64,000 nt of DNA from Nonlabens xylanidelens (lineage in GTDB: Bacteria > Bacteroidota > Bacteroidia > Flavobacteriales > Flavobacteriaceae), in assembly GCF_002934445.1 (NCBI RefSeq), contig NZ_PTJE01000007.1, forward strand, positions 62,001 through 126,000, written 5' to 3'. Below, piece after piece: positions 26,064-33,940 of this stretch. The notes below the pieces were generated by a model that did no database searches, was not told the DNA's origin, and saw nothing but the letters and a program-made list of their open reading frames with translations. Each line of letters begins with the position of its first letter. Position 1 is the first letter of the stretch. A program made the translations under genes and the position numbers.

Positions 26064-27070
26064 TATTTAGACATAATATTTACCATTACTTCTTTCAATA
26101 AATCGTGATGATTTGCTTGATGTGTTCCTACACCTTTTGACTTTACGTCCATATCTCTGATGAGTTTTATGGAGCGACTGCAGTATTTCATAGGGTAATT
26201 CTTTGCAGCAGTGATAATTTCTTGAACAAAAAATGGATTCACACCAGCAGCCTTTGCCACCGCTTGCGGATTCTTATCCTTAATAGTGTGCACTTTCAAC
26301 AGCTGAGTAAAAAAACTATACAACTGTGCAGTAGTCAGCACCAGCGGATTATCCTTTGGGTTATCTGCAAAATAGTTGATGATTTTATGAACCTTAACCA
26401 CATCACGCATTCCCATGGCTTTGCGCAATTCAAAATTGTTATAATCCTTAGAAATACCTATGTTATCCTCGATTACTTGTGGGGTGATAGGTCGGTCTTT
26501 AGAATGTACTATCGCGAGTTTAGAAAGTTCGTTATTTATTTTTCCTAGATCAGTTCCTAGAAATTCAACTAACATTCTAGTCGCATTAGGATCGATTTGA
26601 TATCCCATTTCTTTTAAACGACCAGTTACAAAAGCAGGTACTTTATTTTCATAAAGAGGTTTGCTTTCCATGTAAACCGCGTGTTTTTTAAGCAATTTAG
26701 TTATTTTGCTACGTCCGTCTGGTGTCTTGTATTTGTAAGCAAAAACGAGAATAGTAGTAGTTTGCGGTTGCTCAATGTAACTTTCTAGTTGTGCTAGTTG
26801 TTTAGTTAAATGTTGTGCTTCTTTAACTATAATAACTTGATGCTCTGCCATCATCGGGAAACGCTTTGCGTTTTCTAAAACCTCGGACATGGTAGTATCT
26901 TTACCATAAATAACCGTCTGGTTAAAGCCTTTTTCACCTTCGTCTAAGACGTTGTCCTCTATATAATCACTAACTTGATCTATAAAATAGGGTTCGCTAC
27001 CGCATAAAAAGTATACAGGAGCATATCGCTTTTGTTTTAAATCGGCAAGAATGTTTGTAGCGTCACTCAT
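26063..27070 (-). CDS. holA: DNA polymerase III delta subunit
   Basis: The 335-residue protein has the clamp-loader delta fold. It starts with Y-A-P-V-Y-F-L-C-G-S-E-P-Y-F-I-D and continues with a degenerate P-loop region, then F-P-M-M-A-E-H-Q-V-I-I-V-K-E-A. The C-terminal collar domain ends K-G-V-G-T-H-Q-A-N-H-H-D-L-L-K-E-V. It opens the beta clamp for loading on primed DNA. It is divergent from the HsdR-N-like gene with only 33 bp between the start codons. Confidence 0.9.
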   Translation of the reverse strand: MSDATNILADLKQKRYAPVYFLCGSEPYFIDQVSDYIEDNVLDEGEKGFNQTVIYGKDTTMSEVLENAKRFPMMAEHQVIIVKEAQHLTKQLAQLESYIEQPQTTTILVFAYKYKTPDGRSKITKLLKKHAVYMESKPLYENKVPAFVTGRLKEMGYQIDPNATRMLVEFLGTDLGKINNELSKLAIVHSKDRPITPQVIEDNIGISKDYNNFELRKAMGMRDVVKVHKIINYFADNPKDNPLVLTTAQLYSFFTQLLKVHTIKDKNPQAVAKAAGVNPFFVQEIITAAKNYPMKYCSRSIKLIRDMDVKSKGVGTHQANHHDLLKEVMVNIMSK

Positions 27071-27103
27071 CGAGAGCTGTTGTGGTTTTTGTAATATTGC
27101 GTT

Positions 27104-27550
27104 ATGAAGCCATTGCGACTACCAGCTGGAAATTTCAGAGTCAAAAGTACTGAAAAAGGACGTGCTATCTTTGACCAGATCAGGAAAAAATTTATCATTC
27201 TAACACCAGAAGAATGGGTGAGACAACATGTTGTTTTGTTTCTGCTTACGCAAAAACGAATACCGCATAATCTCATTAACGTAGAAAAGCAGTTGATAAT
27301 CGCAGGAACTACAAAGAGATATGACATTATCAGTTATAACACAGATGGTTCTATACATTTAATAGTAGAGTGTAAAGCCCCAGAAATTAAGATAGATCAA
27401 TCTGTTTTTGATCAAATTGCGCGATATAACCTGGCGTTAAATGCTAAATACTTAATGGTGACTAACGGTCTGGAACATTATTTTTGTACTATGGATTACG
27501 AGAATCAAACCTATAATTTTATAGCAGACTTACCAGAATACGTTTTATGA
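27104..27550 (+). CDS. Stand-alone HsdR N-terminal-like protein (PD-(D/E)xK nuclease fold)
   Basis: The 148-residue protein matches the N-terminal nuclease domain of type I restriction R subunits (HSDR_N_2 type): P-E-E-W-V-R-Q-H, then R-Y-D-I-I and L-I-V-E-C-K-A-P-E. The Asp and the E-x-K supply the PD-(D/E)xK metal site. It has no helicase part and no HsdM or HsdS neighbour, so it is not a restriction system. From memory it is a conserved small flavobacterial protein next to holA. A DNA-end-processing role is only a guess. The next gene starts inside its stop codon (4-nt overlap). Confidence 0.8.
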   Translation: MKPLRLPAGNFRVKSTEKGRAIFDQIRKKFIILTPEEWVRQHVVLFLLTQKRIPHNLINVEKQLIIAGTTKRYDIISYNTDGSIHLIVECKAPEIKIDQSVFDQIARYNLALNAKYLMVTNGLEHYFCTMDYENQTYNFIADLPEYVL

Positions 27551-28557
27551 AAATAGCAATAGTCATATTAAATTGGAATGGGGTAGACCTGCTCAAGACC
27601 TATTTACCTAGCGTTGTAGAGCACAGTAAAGATCACGTTATCTATCTAGCAGATAATGCCTCTACAGATAACTCTATTCCATGGACTACAGCCACCTATC
27701 CAGAAGTTAAAATAATTGCGATGGATAAAAATCGCGGTTATGCAGGTGGATATAACGTCGCCTTGAAAAGTGTTCAAGAAGAGGTAGTCTGTTTGTTAAA
27801 TAGTGATGTCGCTGTAACTGCAGGCTGGTGTGACGTGATTGCAAATAGGTTTCAAACAGACAGCAGTCTAGCTGCGTGTCAGCCTAAAATTTTAGATGAT
27901 AAGCGCAAAGATTACTTTGAATACGCGGGCGCAGCAGGTGGATTCTTAGATCGTTATGCTTACCCATACTGTAGAGGCCGCATTTTTGATACCATAGAAA
28001 AAGATCTAGGACAGTATAATGATGCTATAAACCTGCATTGGGCGAGTGGAGCATGTTTGTTTTTAAGAGTAAGTTCTTATAATGAAGTACATGGGCTGGA
28101 CGAAGATTATTTTGCACATCAAGAAGAGATAGATTTATGCTGGCGATTGCGTCACGCAGGTTATACAATTAGTTATCAGCCAGACTCCGTAGTTTATCAC
28201 TTAGGTGGTGGCACGCTGGCAACAATTAATCCACGCAAGACCTTTTATAATTTTAGAAACAGTTTATATAATATAATAAAAAATGACCGTTCTAGTTTCT
28301 GGATTGGTACCTTGTTTATTAGAATGGTGCTCGATGGGATAGCTGCTTTTAAATTTCTAATAGAATTTAAATTGGCTCATTTTATGGCTGTTCTCAAAGC
28401 TCATTTTTACTTCTACTTAAAGTTAATACCACTGTTTAGAAAGAGAAAATCAGTAAAACGATTAATAAAAAATAATAGTGCTCAAAACGCACAATTAAGT
28501 ATTGTTTATCAGTATTTTGTAAAAGGTAATAAGCAGTATAGTAATAACCTTAAATAA
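27547..28557 (+). CDS. Family 2 glycosyltransferase (rhamnosyltransferase-like)
   Basis: The 336-residue protein has a GT-A domain starting M-K-I-A-I-V-I-L-N-W-N-G. The sugar-nucleotide motifs D-N-A-S-T-D-N and L-L-N-S-D-V-A (DxD equivalent) follow, then a late acidic motif H-Q-E-E-I-D-L-C-W-R-L. One or two hydrophobic segments near the C-terminus (about 250-305) suggest membrane association. It probably adds a sugar to a cell-surface glycan. It overlaps the HsdR-N-like gene by 4 nt. The acceptor is unknown, and no other glycan genes are adjacent. Confidence 0.87.
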   Translation: MKIAIVILNWNGVDLLKTYLPSVVEHSKDHVIYLADNASTDNSIPWTTATYPEVKIIAMDKNRGYAGGYNVALKSVQEEVVCLLNSDVAVTAGWCDVIANRFQTDSSLAACQPKILDDKRKDYFEYAGAAGGFLDRYAYPYCRGRIFDTIEKDLGQYNDAINLHWASGACLFLRVSSYNEVHGLDEDYFAHQEEIDLCWRLRHAGYTISYQPDSVVYHLGGGTLATINPRKTFYNFRNSLYNIIKNDRSSFWIGTLFIRMVLDGIAAFKFLIEFKLAHFMAVLKAHFYFYLKLIPLFRKRKSVKRLIKNNSAQNAQLSIVYQYFVKGNKQYSNNLK

Positions 28558-28600
28558 CTTAAATCCTTGTTAATGATCATGTACAACAGTTGAATATCAT

Positions 28601-28608
28601 TAATTTTG
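28601..28608 (+). promoter_or_regulatory. Bacteroidota -7 box (TAATTTTG) for the OmpA-like gene
   Basis: TAATTTTG fits TAnnTTTG and lies about 57 nt before the ATG at 28666. This gives a longer leader than at other boxes in the window. Confidence 0.45.
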
Positions 28609-28665
28609 ATCTGTTATTTAACATTAATAACATTAATAAAACAACACATAAAATCTCATATTAAA

Positions 28666-29553
28666 ATGAAAAAAATATTTTTAATGTTGCTTGCAGGTGG
28701 ACTTTTAGTGTCATGTGCATCTAAAAAAGATCTTGAGGCAGCACTCGCAAAACAGCAAGAAACTAAAGAACTATTAGATACCGCTACAGTAAAATTAAAT
28801 GCATGTCTATCTGATGAAAAAGCATCACAAGCTAGACTAGAAGCACTTAAAGACCAGATAGCTAATTTAAAGAATTCTAATAGCGCACTTTTAAATAACC
28901 AAGGTGAGTTAGTAACGTTATCAACACAAGGTAGTCGTAATTTAGAACGTTCTTTAGAGAGTATCAGAGAAAAAGATCTACAAATCAAATCTTTAAACGA
29001 TGCCATTACAAAGAAAGATAGTGTAACACTTGCGCTAGTTACTAGTTTAAAGAGCTCTCTAGGTAATCTACAAGATGAGGATATTAATGTTAATGTAGAA
29101 AAAGGTGTGGTTTACATCTCTATTTCTGATAAATTATTGTTCTCTAGTGGTAGCGATAGAATTAATAACAATGCAAAAGTGGTTTTAGGTAAGGTTGCAA
29201 AAGTAGTTAACGATAAGCCAGAAATAGACATCATGGTAGAAGGTCATACAGATAACCAGCCTATATCGTCTGCAAAATTTTCTGATAACTGGGCGTTAAG
29301 TACAGCTAGAGCAACTGCCGTAACTAGAGTATTGCAAGAGGAGTTTAGTGTAGCGCCAGAGCGCATGACTGCAGCAGGTAGATCTTACTACATTCCAGTT
29401 GCCAGTAACGACACTGCAGAGGGACGTTCTAAGAATAGACGTACTAGAATCGTTGTTCTTCCTAAGTTAGACCAATTCTTTGATATGGTAGAAAAAGGAA
29501 TGGAAGAAGCAAAAGAAAATGCAAAGAAAGAAACTGAAATGAACAAGAACTAA
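28666..29553 (+). CDS. OmpA-family peptidoglycan-binding lipoprotein
   Basis: The protein is 295 residues from ATG 28666. The signal peptide MKKIFLMLLAGGLLVSC gives a lipidated Cys17, followed by A-S-K-K-D-L. A long coiled coil (about 20-130) precedes the OmpA C-terminal domain (about 145-265): L-F-S-S-G-S-D-R-I, V-E-G-H-T-D-N-Q-P-I, and R-S-K-N-R-R-T-R-I-V. The last two carry the residues that bind diaminopimelate. The C-terminal tail is a charged helix. It should tether the outer membrane to the cell wall. It is monocistronic, with a perfect terminator behind it. Confidence 0.9.
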   Translation: MKKIFLMLLAGGLLVSCASKKDLEAALAKQQETKELLDTATVKLNACLSDEKASQARLEALKDQIANLKNSNSALLNNQGELVTLSTQGSRNLERSLESIREKDLQIKSLNDAITKKDSVTLALVTSLKSSLGNLQDEDINVNVEKGVVYISISDKLLFSSGSDRINNNAKVVLGKVAKVVNDKPEIDIMVEGHTDNQPISSAKFSDNWALSTARATAVTRVLQEEFSVAPERMTAAGRSYYIPVASNDTAEGRSKNRRTRIVVLPKLDQFFDMVEKGMEEAKENAKKETEMNKN

Positions 29554-29580
29554 TTAGTTCTTATTCTTCTAGATGAATAG

Positions 29581-29610
29581 AAAGCACCTACGCAAGTAGG
29601 TGCTTTTTTT
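29581..29610 (+). terminator. Terminator after the OmpA-like gene
   Basis: A perfect 11-bp stem, AAAGCACCTAC with GTAGGTGCTTT, has a GCAA loop and a T-run. Confidence 0.93.
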
Positions 29611-30020
29611 GTTTAAGAATTTTCTAACCTATAACACATAGAGCAAATTTCCAAAATAATTCTCAATGGCAGTTTATAACTAACTACTATAGGAAATGCT
29701 GTTAAAACCTTAATGGGGTTGAAATGTATGCGAGAATAAAGAGTGTAATGGTATTGTTTAAAATCACTAAATTTCTCAAAAGTCAAATACATAAATTTAC
29801 ACGCAGTCTATAATGCTTAATTATACCAAACTTGTAAAAAGCTTATTACGTTCTTTTAACTAAGGATTTATGACATCTAGAAGCTATTCGTGAGATTTTC
29901 ATTGAGATTAACGCACGTGAGTACAAAACCTGTAGAGGCGATTTACGCTTCTTAAATATTAGTTTTAAAGAAAAGTCAGAATAATTTTCTCGCTTTCGCG
30001 AAAGCGGAACCGCATTAAAT
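29611..30020. other. Intergenic region of 410 bp with a possible gene relic
   Basis: No convincing full gene. A 36-codon open stretch at 29874-29984 (plus strand, no start codon, preceded by TGA) reads H-L-E-A-I-R-E-I-F-I-E-I-N-A-R-E-Y-K and looks more protein-like than its surroundings. I cannot assign it to a family. An exact palindrome copy (29991-30006) follows directly. The rest is AT-rich without visible hairpins. Confidence 0.4.
29991..30006. repeat. Dispersed palindrome, exact copy
   Basis: CGCTTTCGCGAAAGCG, 14 bp past the stop of the minus-strand DedA-like gene. Confidence 0.95.
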
Positions 30021-30644
30021 CTATACTAAAGAAAATATAGCTGCACCATAAAGAGCAAAACGTATAAAACGCAGCAAACCTACAAGTGCCCAATTTTTAA
30101 CTGGATAACGTAACATACCAGCGACCAGACTAGCCATAGAAAAAGGAAGTGGTAATAAAGCACCTACAGCTATAAGAACGCCACCCCATTTTCTAGCCAT
30201 AACAAGTTGTTTGGCCATTTTTACTTCTAGGTAATTATGTAAACTAGGTATTTTTAAAGCTCTTCTTCCGATCCAGTACGATGTAAAACCACCTAGATAT
30301 GAAAACAATGCGATAAGAAATAGATTAAGTACAGGAGTAGCCGTCTCTCCAGCCCATGCTATAAATAATTCTGGTGGGATTAATCCTAAAACAGTTTCTG
30401 ATACATAGAAAAAACCTAAAACACCATAGTCAGGTAGCTTTTCTACAGCAAGTTCTAGTAAGCCCATTAAACCACCATCTACGGTAAAATGAACAACAGC
30501 TAGAATAGCAACCACGACTAAAACAGGTGGCATGGATTTCTTGATACTATCGACCACAAATTTATAGAAGCCGGTAAGCTTATAGTATTTATGAGCGCGA
30601 TCTGGTTGAAACCATGGTTTTTTCTTAGTCGTTGAATGTTCCAC
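30021..30644 (-). CDS. DedA/VTT-type inner-membrane protein
   Basis: The 207-residue protein has an N-terminal cytosolic stretch and about five hydrophobic helices. The VTT (SNARE-associated) domain features are F-Y-V-S-E-T-V-L-G-L-I-P-P-E-L, Y-L-G-G-F-T-S-Y-W-I-G-R-R and the Gly/Pro-rich G-A-L-L-P-L-P-F-S. Relatives act as lipid scramblases or transporters, for example of undecaprenyl phosphate in DedA/UptA. The exact substrate here is not known. It has its own promoter box upstream on the minus strand and no co-oriented close neighbour. Confidence 0.78.
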   Translation of the reverse strand: MEHSTTKKKPWFQPDRAHKYYKLTGFYKFVVDSIKKSMPPVLVVVAILAVVHFTVDGGLMGLLELAVEKLPDYGVLGFFYVSETVLGLIPPELFIAWAGETATPVLNLFLIALFSYLGGFTSYWIGRRALKIPSLHNYLEVKMAKQLVMARKWGGVLIAVGALLPLPFSMASLVAGMLRYPVKNWALVGLLRFIRFALYGAAIFSLV

Positions 30645-30666
30645 TTATCTGTTTGTTTTGGTAAGA

Positions 30667-30674
30667 CAAAATTA
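30667..30674 (-). promoter_or_regulatory. Bacteroidota -7 box (TAATTTTG) for the DedA-like gene
   Basis: On the minus strand TAATTTTG fits TAnnTTTG, 22 nt upstream of the start codon at 30644. Confidence 0.5.
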
Positions 30675-30769
30675 CTACTAAAACCTATTTTATCACGTTA
30701 AAATCTTATCAATTAAAATTATCTAAGATTCTTAACAGTAAACAAAGGATAATAACCTTAAAAAAGCAG

Positions 30770-30777
30770 TATTTTTG
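30770..30777 (+). promoter_or_regulatory. Bacteroidota -7 box (TATTTTTG) for the helicase gene
   Basis: TATTTTTG ends 12 nt before the ATG at 30790. An in-frame TTG at 30775 falls inside the box and is not a credible start. Confidence 0.6.
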
Positions 30778-30789
30778 CAAATCTCAAAA

Positions 30790-32340
30790 ATGAAATCCAG
30801 AGTAATGACGATGAAAAAAGAAAGTAAGATTAAATCTTTATACGATTATCAAGAACGCGATCTGGAAGCGATTTTTGATCGTATAAACAATCAAAAAGAC
30901 GATTATAACCTTCTATATCAGTTGCCTACAGGTGGAGGAAAAACAGTGGTCTTTTCTGAAATTGTACGCAGGTACATCAGAGAAAAAGGTAAGAAAGTGG
31001 TTATCCTTACACACCGTATTGAGCTGTGTAAGCAAACGTCAAAAATGCTTAATGGTTTTGATGTAAAGAACAAAGTGATTAATTCTAAGGTTAAAGAATT
31101 AGATGACCAGAAGGATTATGAGTGTTTTGTAGCCATGGTAGAGACCTTGAATAACCGTATTCAAGATGATAAACTAGAACTAGATGACATAGGTCTGGTT
31201 ATTATTGATGAGGCGCATTACAATAGTTTTAGAAAATTATTTAAGTACTTTGATCACTGTTTCATGCTAGGTGTTACAGCGACACCTTTAAGTTCTAACT
31301 TTAAGTTGCCTATGAAGGATAACTATAGAGAGCTTATAGTAGGTAATAGCATTACATCTCTAGTAGAAAAAGGGTTTCTAGCACAAGCAGTAACGCATAC
31401 TTATGATGTAGGTTTAAGTGGGCTTACCATAGGTATGAATGGAGATTATACGGTAAAATCAAGTGAAAAACTTTATACTGCGACAACCATGCAGGATAAA
31501 TTGATCCAGTCGTATAATGAAGTAGCAAAAGGTAAAAAGACTCTTATTTTTAATAACGGTATTAGAACCAGTATTGAGGTAGAGGACACCTTCAGACGTG
31601 CGGGAATAGAGATAAGACACTTAGATAATACTAATACTAAGGAAGAGCGTAAAGAGATTCTAAGATGGTTTAAAGAAAAGCCAGATGCGGTTTTAACCTC
31701 AGTAAGTATATTAACTACTGGATTTGATGAGCCTAGTGTAGAGTGTATCGTTTTAAATAGAGCGACAAAGTCACTGACTCTTTATTATCAAATGATAGGT
31801 CGTGGTTCTCGTGTTCTTAAGGATAAAAAAGAATTCCAAATCATTGATTTAGGTAACAATGTTGCTCGTTTTGGTTTATGGAATGAGCCTGTAGACTGGC
31901 AGCAAGTGTTTAGATCTCCAGATTTCTATGTGGAGAACATTGTGTCTGACGAAGAGATAGAACGCAACTTTGTTTATACTCTACCAGATTCTACAAAAGC
32001 AGAATTTCCTAATACTACAGAGTTTACCTTTGATATCAAAGGAGCCTATAAACGTATTACCAAGGAAAACCGTAAGTCTAAAGACGTACTGGATGAGTCT
32101 ATCGCACAACACGTGCAGTGGTGTGTAGAGAATAGTGAGGACGTTTTTGACGCTCGTATTTTAGCAAAATTACTGAAAGAAGATATTAAAGATCGTATTA
32201 GACGTTATGCATACTGTATTATCAATAATACTAACAACTATAAGGATTGGTTAGAAGAAGACTATTACCGTCGTCTTAGGATGTCTATACAGCAAGAATT
32301 TGCAGGTATAGAGGCCGCAGCAGAATCTGATTCAGAATAA
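30790..32340 (+). CDS. DEAH-box superfamily 2 helicase (RadD/SSL2-like)
   Basis: The 516-residue protein has motif I L-P-T-G-G-G-K-T (~40-47), motif II I-I-D-E-A-H, motif III G-V-T-A-T-P, and motif VI Q-M-I-G-R-G-S-R (~337-344). The intervening T-T-G-F-D-E-P-S is typical of the RadD/XPB/type III restriction helicase group. It probably moves on or remodels duplex DNA or branched intermediates; the role (repair or RNA metabolism) is open. It is monocistronic. The start was set by ATG 30790 just after the promoter box; two further Met at codons 6 and 8 are possible. Confidence 0.87.
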   Translation: MKSRVMTMKKESKIKSLYDYQERDLEAIFDRINNQKDDYNLLYQLPTGGGKTVVFSEIVRRYIREKGKKVVILTHRIELCKQTSKMLNGFDVKNKVINSKVKELDDQKDYECFVAMVETLNNRIQDDKLELDDIGLVIIDEAHYNSFRKLFKYFDHCFMLGVTATPLSSNFKLPMKDNYRELIVGNSITSLVEKGFLAQAVTHTYDVGLSGLTIGMNGDYTVKSSEKLYTATTMQDKLIQSYNEVAKGKKTLIFNNGIRTSIEVEDTFRRAGIEIRHLDNTNTKEERKEILRWFKEKPDAVLTSVSILTTGFDEPSVECIVLNRATKSLTLYYQMIGRGSRVLKDKKEFQIIDLGNNVARFGLWNEPVDWQQVFRSPDFYVENIVSDEEIERNFVYTLPDSTKAEFPNTTEFTFDIKGAYKRITKENRKSKDVLDESIAQHVQWCVENSEDVFDARILAKLLKEDIKDRIRRYAYCIINNTNNYKDWLEEDYYRRLRMSIQQEFAGIEAAAESDSE

Positions 32341-32352
32341 TTGTATTTATAC

Positions 32353-32368
32353 CGCTTTCGCGAAAGCG
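32353..32368. repeat. Dispersed palindrome, exact copy
   Basis: CGCTTTCGCGAAAGCG, 12 bp past the helicase stop and just before its terminator. The symmetry extends by one C/G pair. Confidence 0.95.
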
Positions 32369-32380
32369 GAACACATATCA

Positions 32381-32413
32381 AAAAAAGGTGCGATGTAAAT
32401 CGTGCCTTTTTTT
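32381..32413 (+). terminator. Terminator after the helicase gene
   Basis: A 14-bp stem (32381-32394 with 32399-32413) contains two G-T wobble pairs, a GTAA loop and a T-run. Its T-run overlaps the stop of the convergent membrane-protein gene. Confidence 0.8.
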
Positions 32414-32759
32414 ATGCCACATATATAAGCCAGAAAAATAAATTTAAAATTAATAGAAGTGTCATAAGACGTTTAAGAAAAGGGCTTTTATTTCTTTTAG
32501 AGATCATTTCTTTTTGAAGTCGAAAAGTGCGTAGTCGGAGTAAATCAACTTCAGGATGTTCTCTGATTGATTTAGGGTCCCAAAGCAGGAGTAGTGCAAA
32601 AAGGTAACTTATAGAGCTTCTATGTAGAAAATCAATGGTTACTTCTGTTTTAGGAACTCCTTTTAATAAGCCGATAAATAAAATTGCCGTGTATAGCATG
32701 CAAATCATTAAGAATAGGCTCGCTATAAAATTTACTGCCTTATGAAACCAGTATAACAT
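32412..32759 (-). CDS. Small membrane protein, function unknown
   Basis: The protein is 115 residues from ATG 32759 (MLYWFHKAVNFIASLF). Two N-terminal hydrophobic stretches (about 8-32), one mid-protein helix near L-F-A-L-L-L-L-W and one C-terminal helix (L-L-L-I-L-N-L-F-F-W-L-I-Y) are visible. A charged region between them (R-L-R-T-F-R-L-Q-K-E) is probably cytosolic. A longer in-frame start at 32813 was rejected because the terminator of the upstream peptidase gene lies in that segment. I do not recognise the family. Confidence 0.6.
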   Translation of the reverse strand: MLYWFHKAVNFIASLFLMICMLYTAILFIGLLKGVPKTEVTIDFLHRSSISYLFALLLLWDPKSIREHPEVDLLRLRTFRLQKEMISKRNKSPFLKRLMTLLLILNLFFWLIYVA

Positions 32760-32770
32760 AATGTAAAATG

Positions 32771-32803
32771 AAAAAAGCGCTAACTTAAAAGTTAACGCTT
32801 TGT
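32771..32803 (-). terminator. Terminator after the M28 peptidase gene
   Basis: A 13-bp stem (32774-32786 with 32789-32801, one mismatch) is followed by a T-run on the minus strand. Confidence 0.8.
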
Positions 32804-32825
32804 GTTGTATCAAATATAATACTTC

Positions 32826-33926
32826 TTATTTATCTGTAAGTGCAGGTCTTTTATCTGCATTTGCCACATCCCATGCGGTTACAAAAATTAACTTAGCTCT
32901 TCTTTGATATAATTTGTATTCAATTTTATCAGGAGTATCAGTTGCTTTGTGATAATCTTCATGAGTACCGTTAAAATAGAAAATTACAGGCACGTCGTTC
33001 TTTGCAAAATTGTAATGATCACTACGGTAGTAAAAACGATTAGGGTCGTCCTTACCGTTGTAAGAGTAATCAAGTCTCATATTAACAGATTTCTTGTTTG
33101 CTGCCTCAGAGATATCGTGTAAGTCTTGAGAGAGCATGTCACTACCTATTAGGTAAACGTAATCAGGACTGTCCTTTTGTGCAGGGTCTATTCTACCTAT
33201 CATATCTATATTAAGATCTGCAATGGTGTTAGCCATAGGGTAAATAGGGTTGTTTGCATAATACTTACTTCCTTTAAGACCTATTTCTTCTCCAGTTACA
33301 TGAAGAAAAAGAATGGATCTTTTAGGACCATAACCGTCATTTGCCGCTTGTTTAAAGGCTTCAGCAATTTCTAGTAGAGCGATGGTACCACTACCATCAT
33401 CATCAGCGCCATTAAAAACTTTTCCATCATGCATACCTACGTGATCAAGGTGAGCAGAGATGACAAGGATTTCATCAGGAAATTCAGTTCCTTCTATAAA
33501 AGCAAGTACATTTTCTGAAGAAAGTTCTGGTTTTCCAAATGCTTTTCCAGGTACGATTTGAAAATAATCTCCATTTTCTCCACCGCCTGCAACGCCCATT
33601 TTTTTGTATTGCTCTCTTAAGTAGTTTACAGCTCTTTTTTGACCTGGACTACCAGTAGCGCGGCCTTCCATTTCATCACTTGCATAAAAATAGAGTTGTT
33701 CTTTTAATTCCTTTTCAGTAATCGTGTTTGCATAAGACATGATGTCTACTTGCGAGTAATCTCTAACGGTATTTCCAGACATGCCATCGGCACCATCTTC
33801 TCCAGTTTGTCCATTAATTCCAGGCTCTCCACTTTTTCCAGGTTCGCCGTCTTTTCCTTTCATGTTAATGCAGCTGGTTAAAAGGGTAGCTGCAAGAGCA
33901 TAAGATAATAGGTGTTTGTAATTCAC
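32826..33926 (-). CDS. M28-family zinc peptidase lipoprotein with collagen-like spacer
   Basis: The 366-residue protein has the lipoprotein signal A-L-A-A-T-L-L-T-S-C (Cys19). Directly after it come about nine Gly-X-Y triplets (G-K-D-G-E-P-G-K-S-G-E-P..., ~24-52), a short collagen-like stalk. The M28 domain follows (~75-355) with zinc ligands in S-A-H-L-D-H-V-G, F-N-G-A-D-D-D-G-S-G-T, V-T-G-E-E-I-G, and a late S-D-H-Y-N-F. It should be an aminopeptidase anchored in the outer membrane, perhaps surface-exposed, with the stalk lifting the catalytic domain. It lies 14 nt after the carboxypeptidase-regulatory-domain gene, with which it is cotranscribed. Confidence 0.88.
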   Translation of the reverse strand: MNYKHLLSYALAATLLTSCINMKGKDGEPGKSGEPGINGQTGEDGADGMSGNTVRDYSQVDIMSYANTITEKELKEQLYFYASDEMEGRATGSPGQKRAVNYLREQYKKMGVAGGGENGDYFQIVPGKAFGKPELSSENVLAFIEGTEFPDEILVISAHLDHVGMHDGKVFNGADDDGSGTIALLEIAEAFKQAANDGYGPKRSILFLHVTGEEIGLKGSKYYANNPIYPMANTIADLNIDMIGRIDPAQKDSPDYVYLIGSDMLSQDLHDISEAANKKSVNMRLDYSYNGKDDPNRFYYRSDHYNFAKNDVPVIFYFNGTHEDYHKATDTPDKIEYKLYQRRAKLIFVTAWDVANADKRPALTDK

Positions 33927-33940
33927 AAGTTTGATTTTGG

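Noticed and set aside
27104-27550. Type I restriction-modification system
   Set aside because: Only the N-terminal HsdR-like domain is present; there is no helicase part, methylase or specificity gene nearby.
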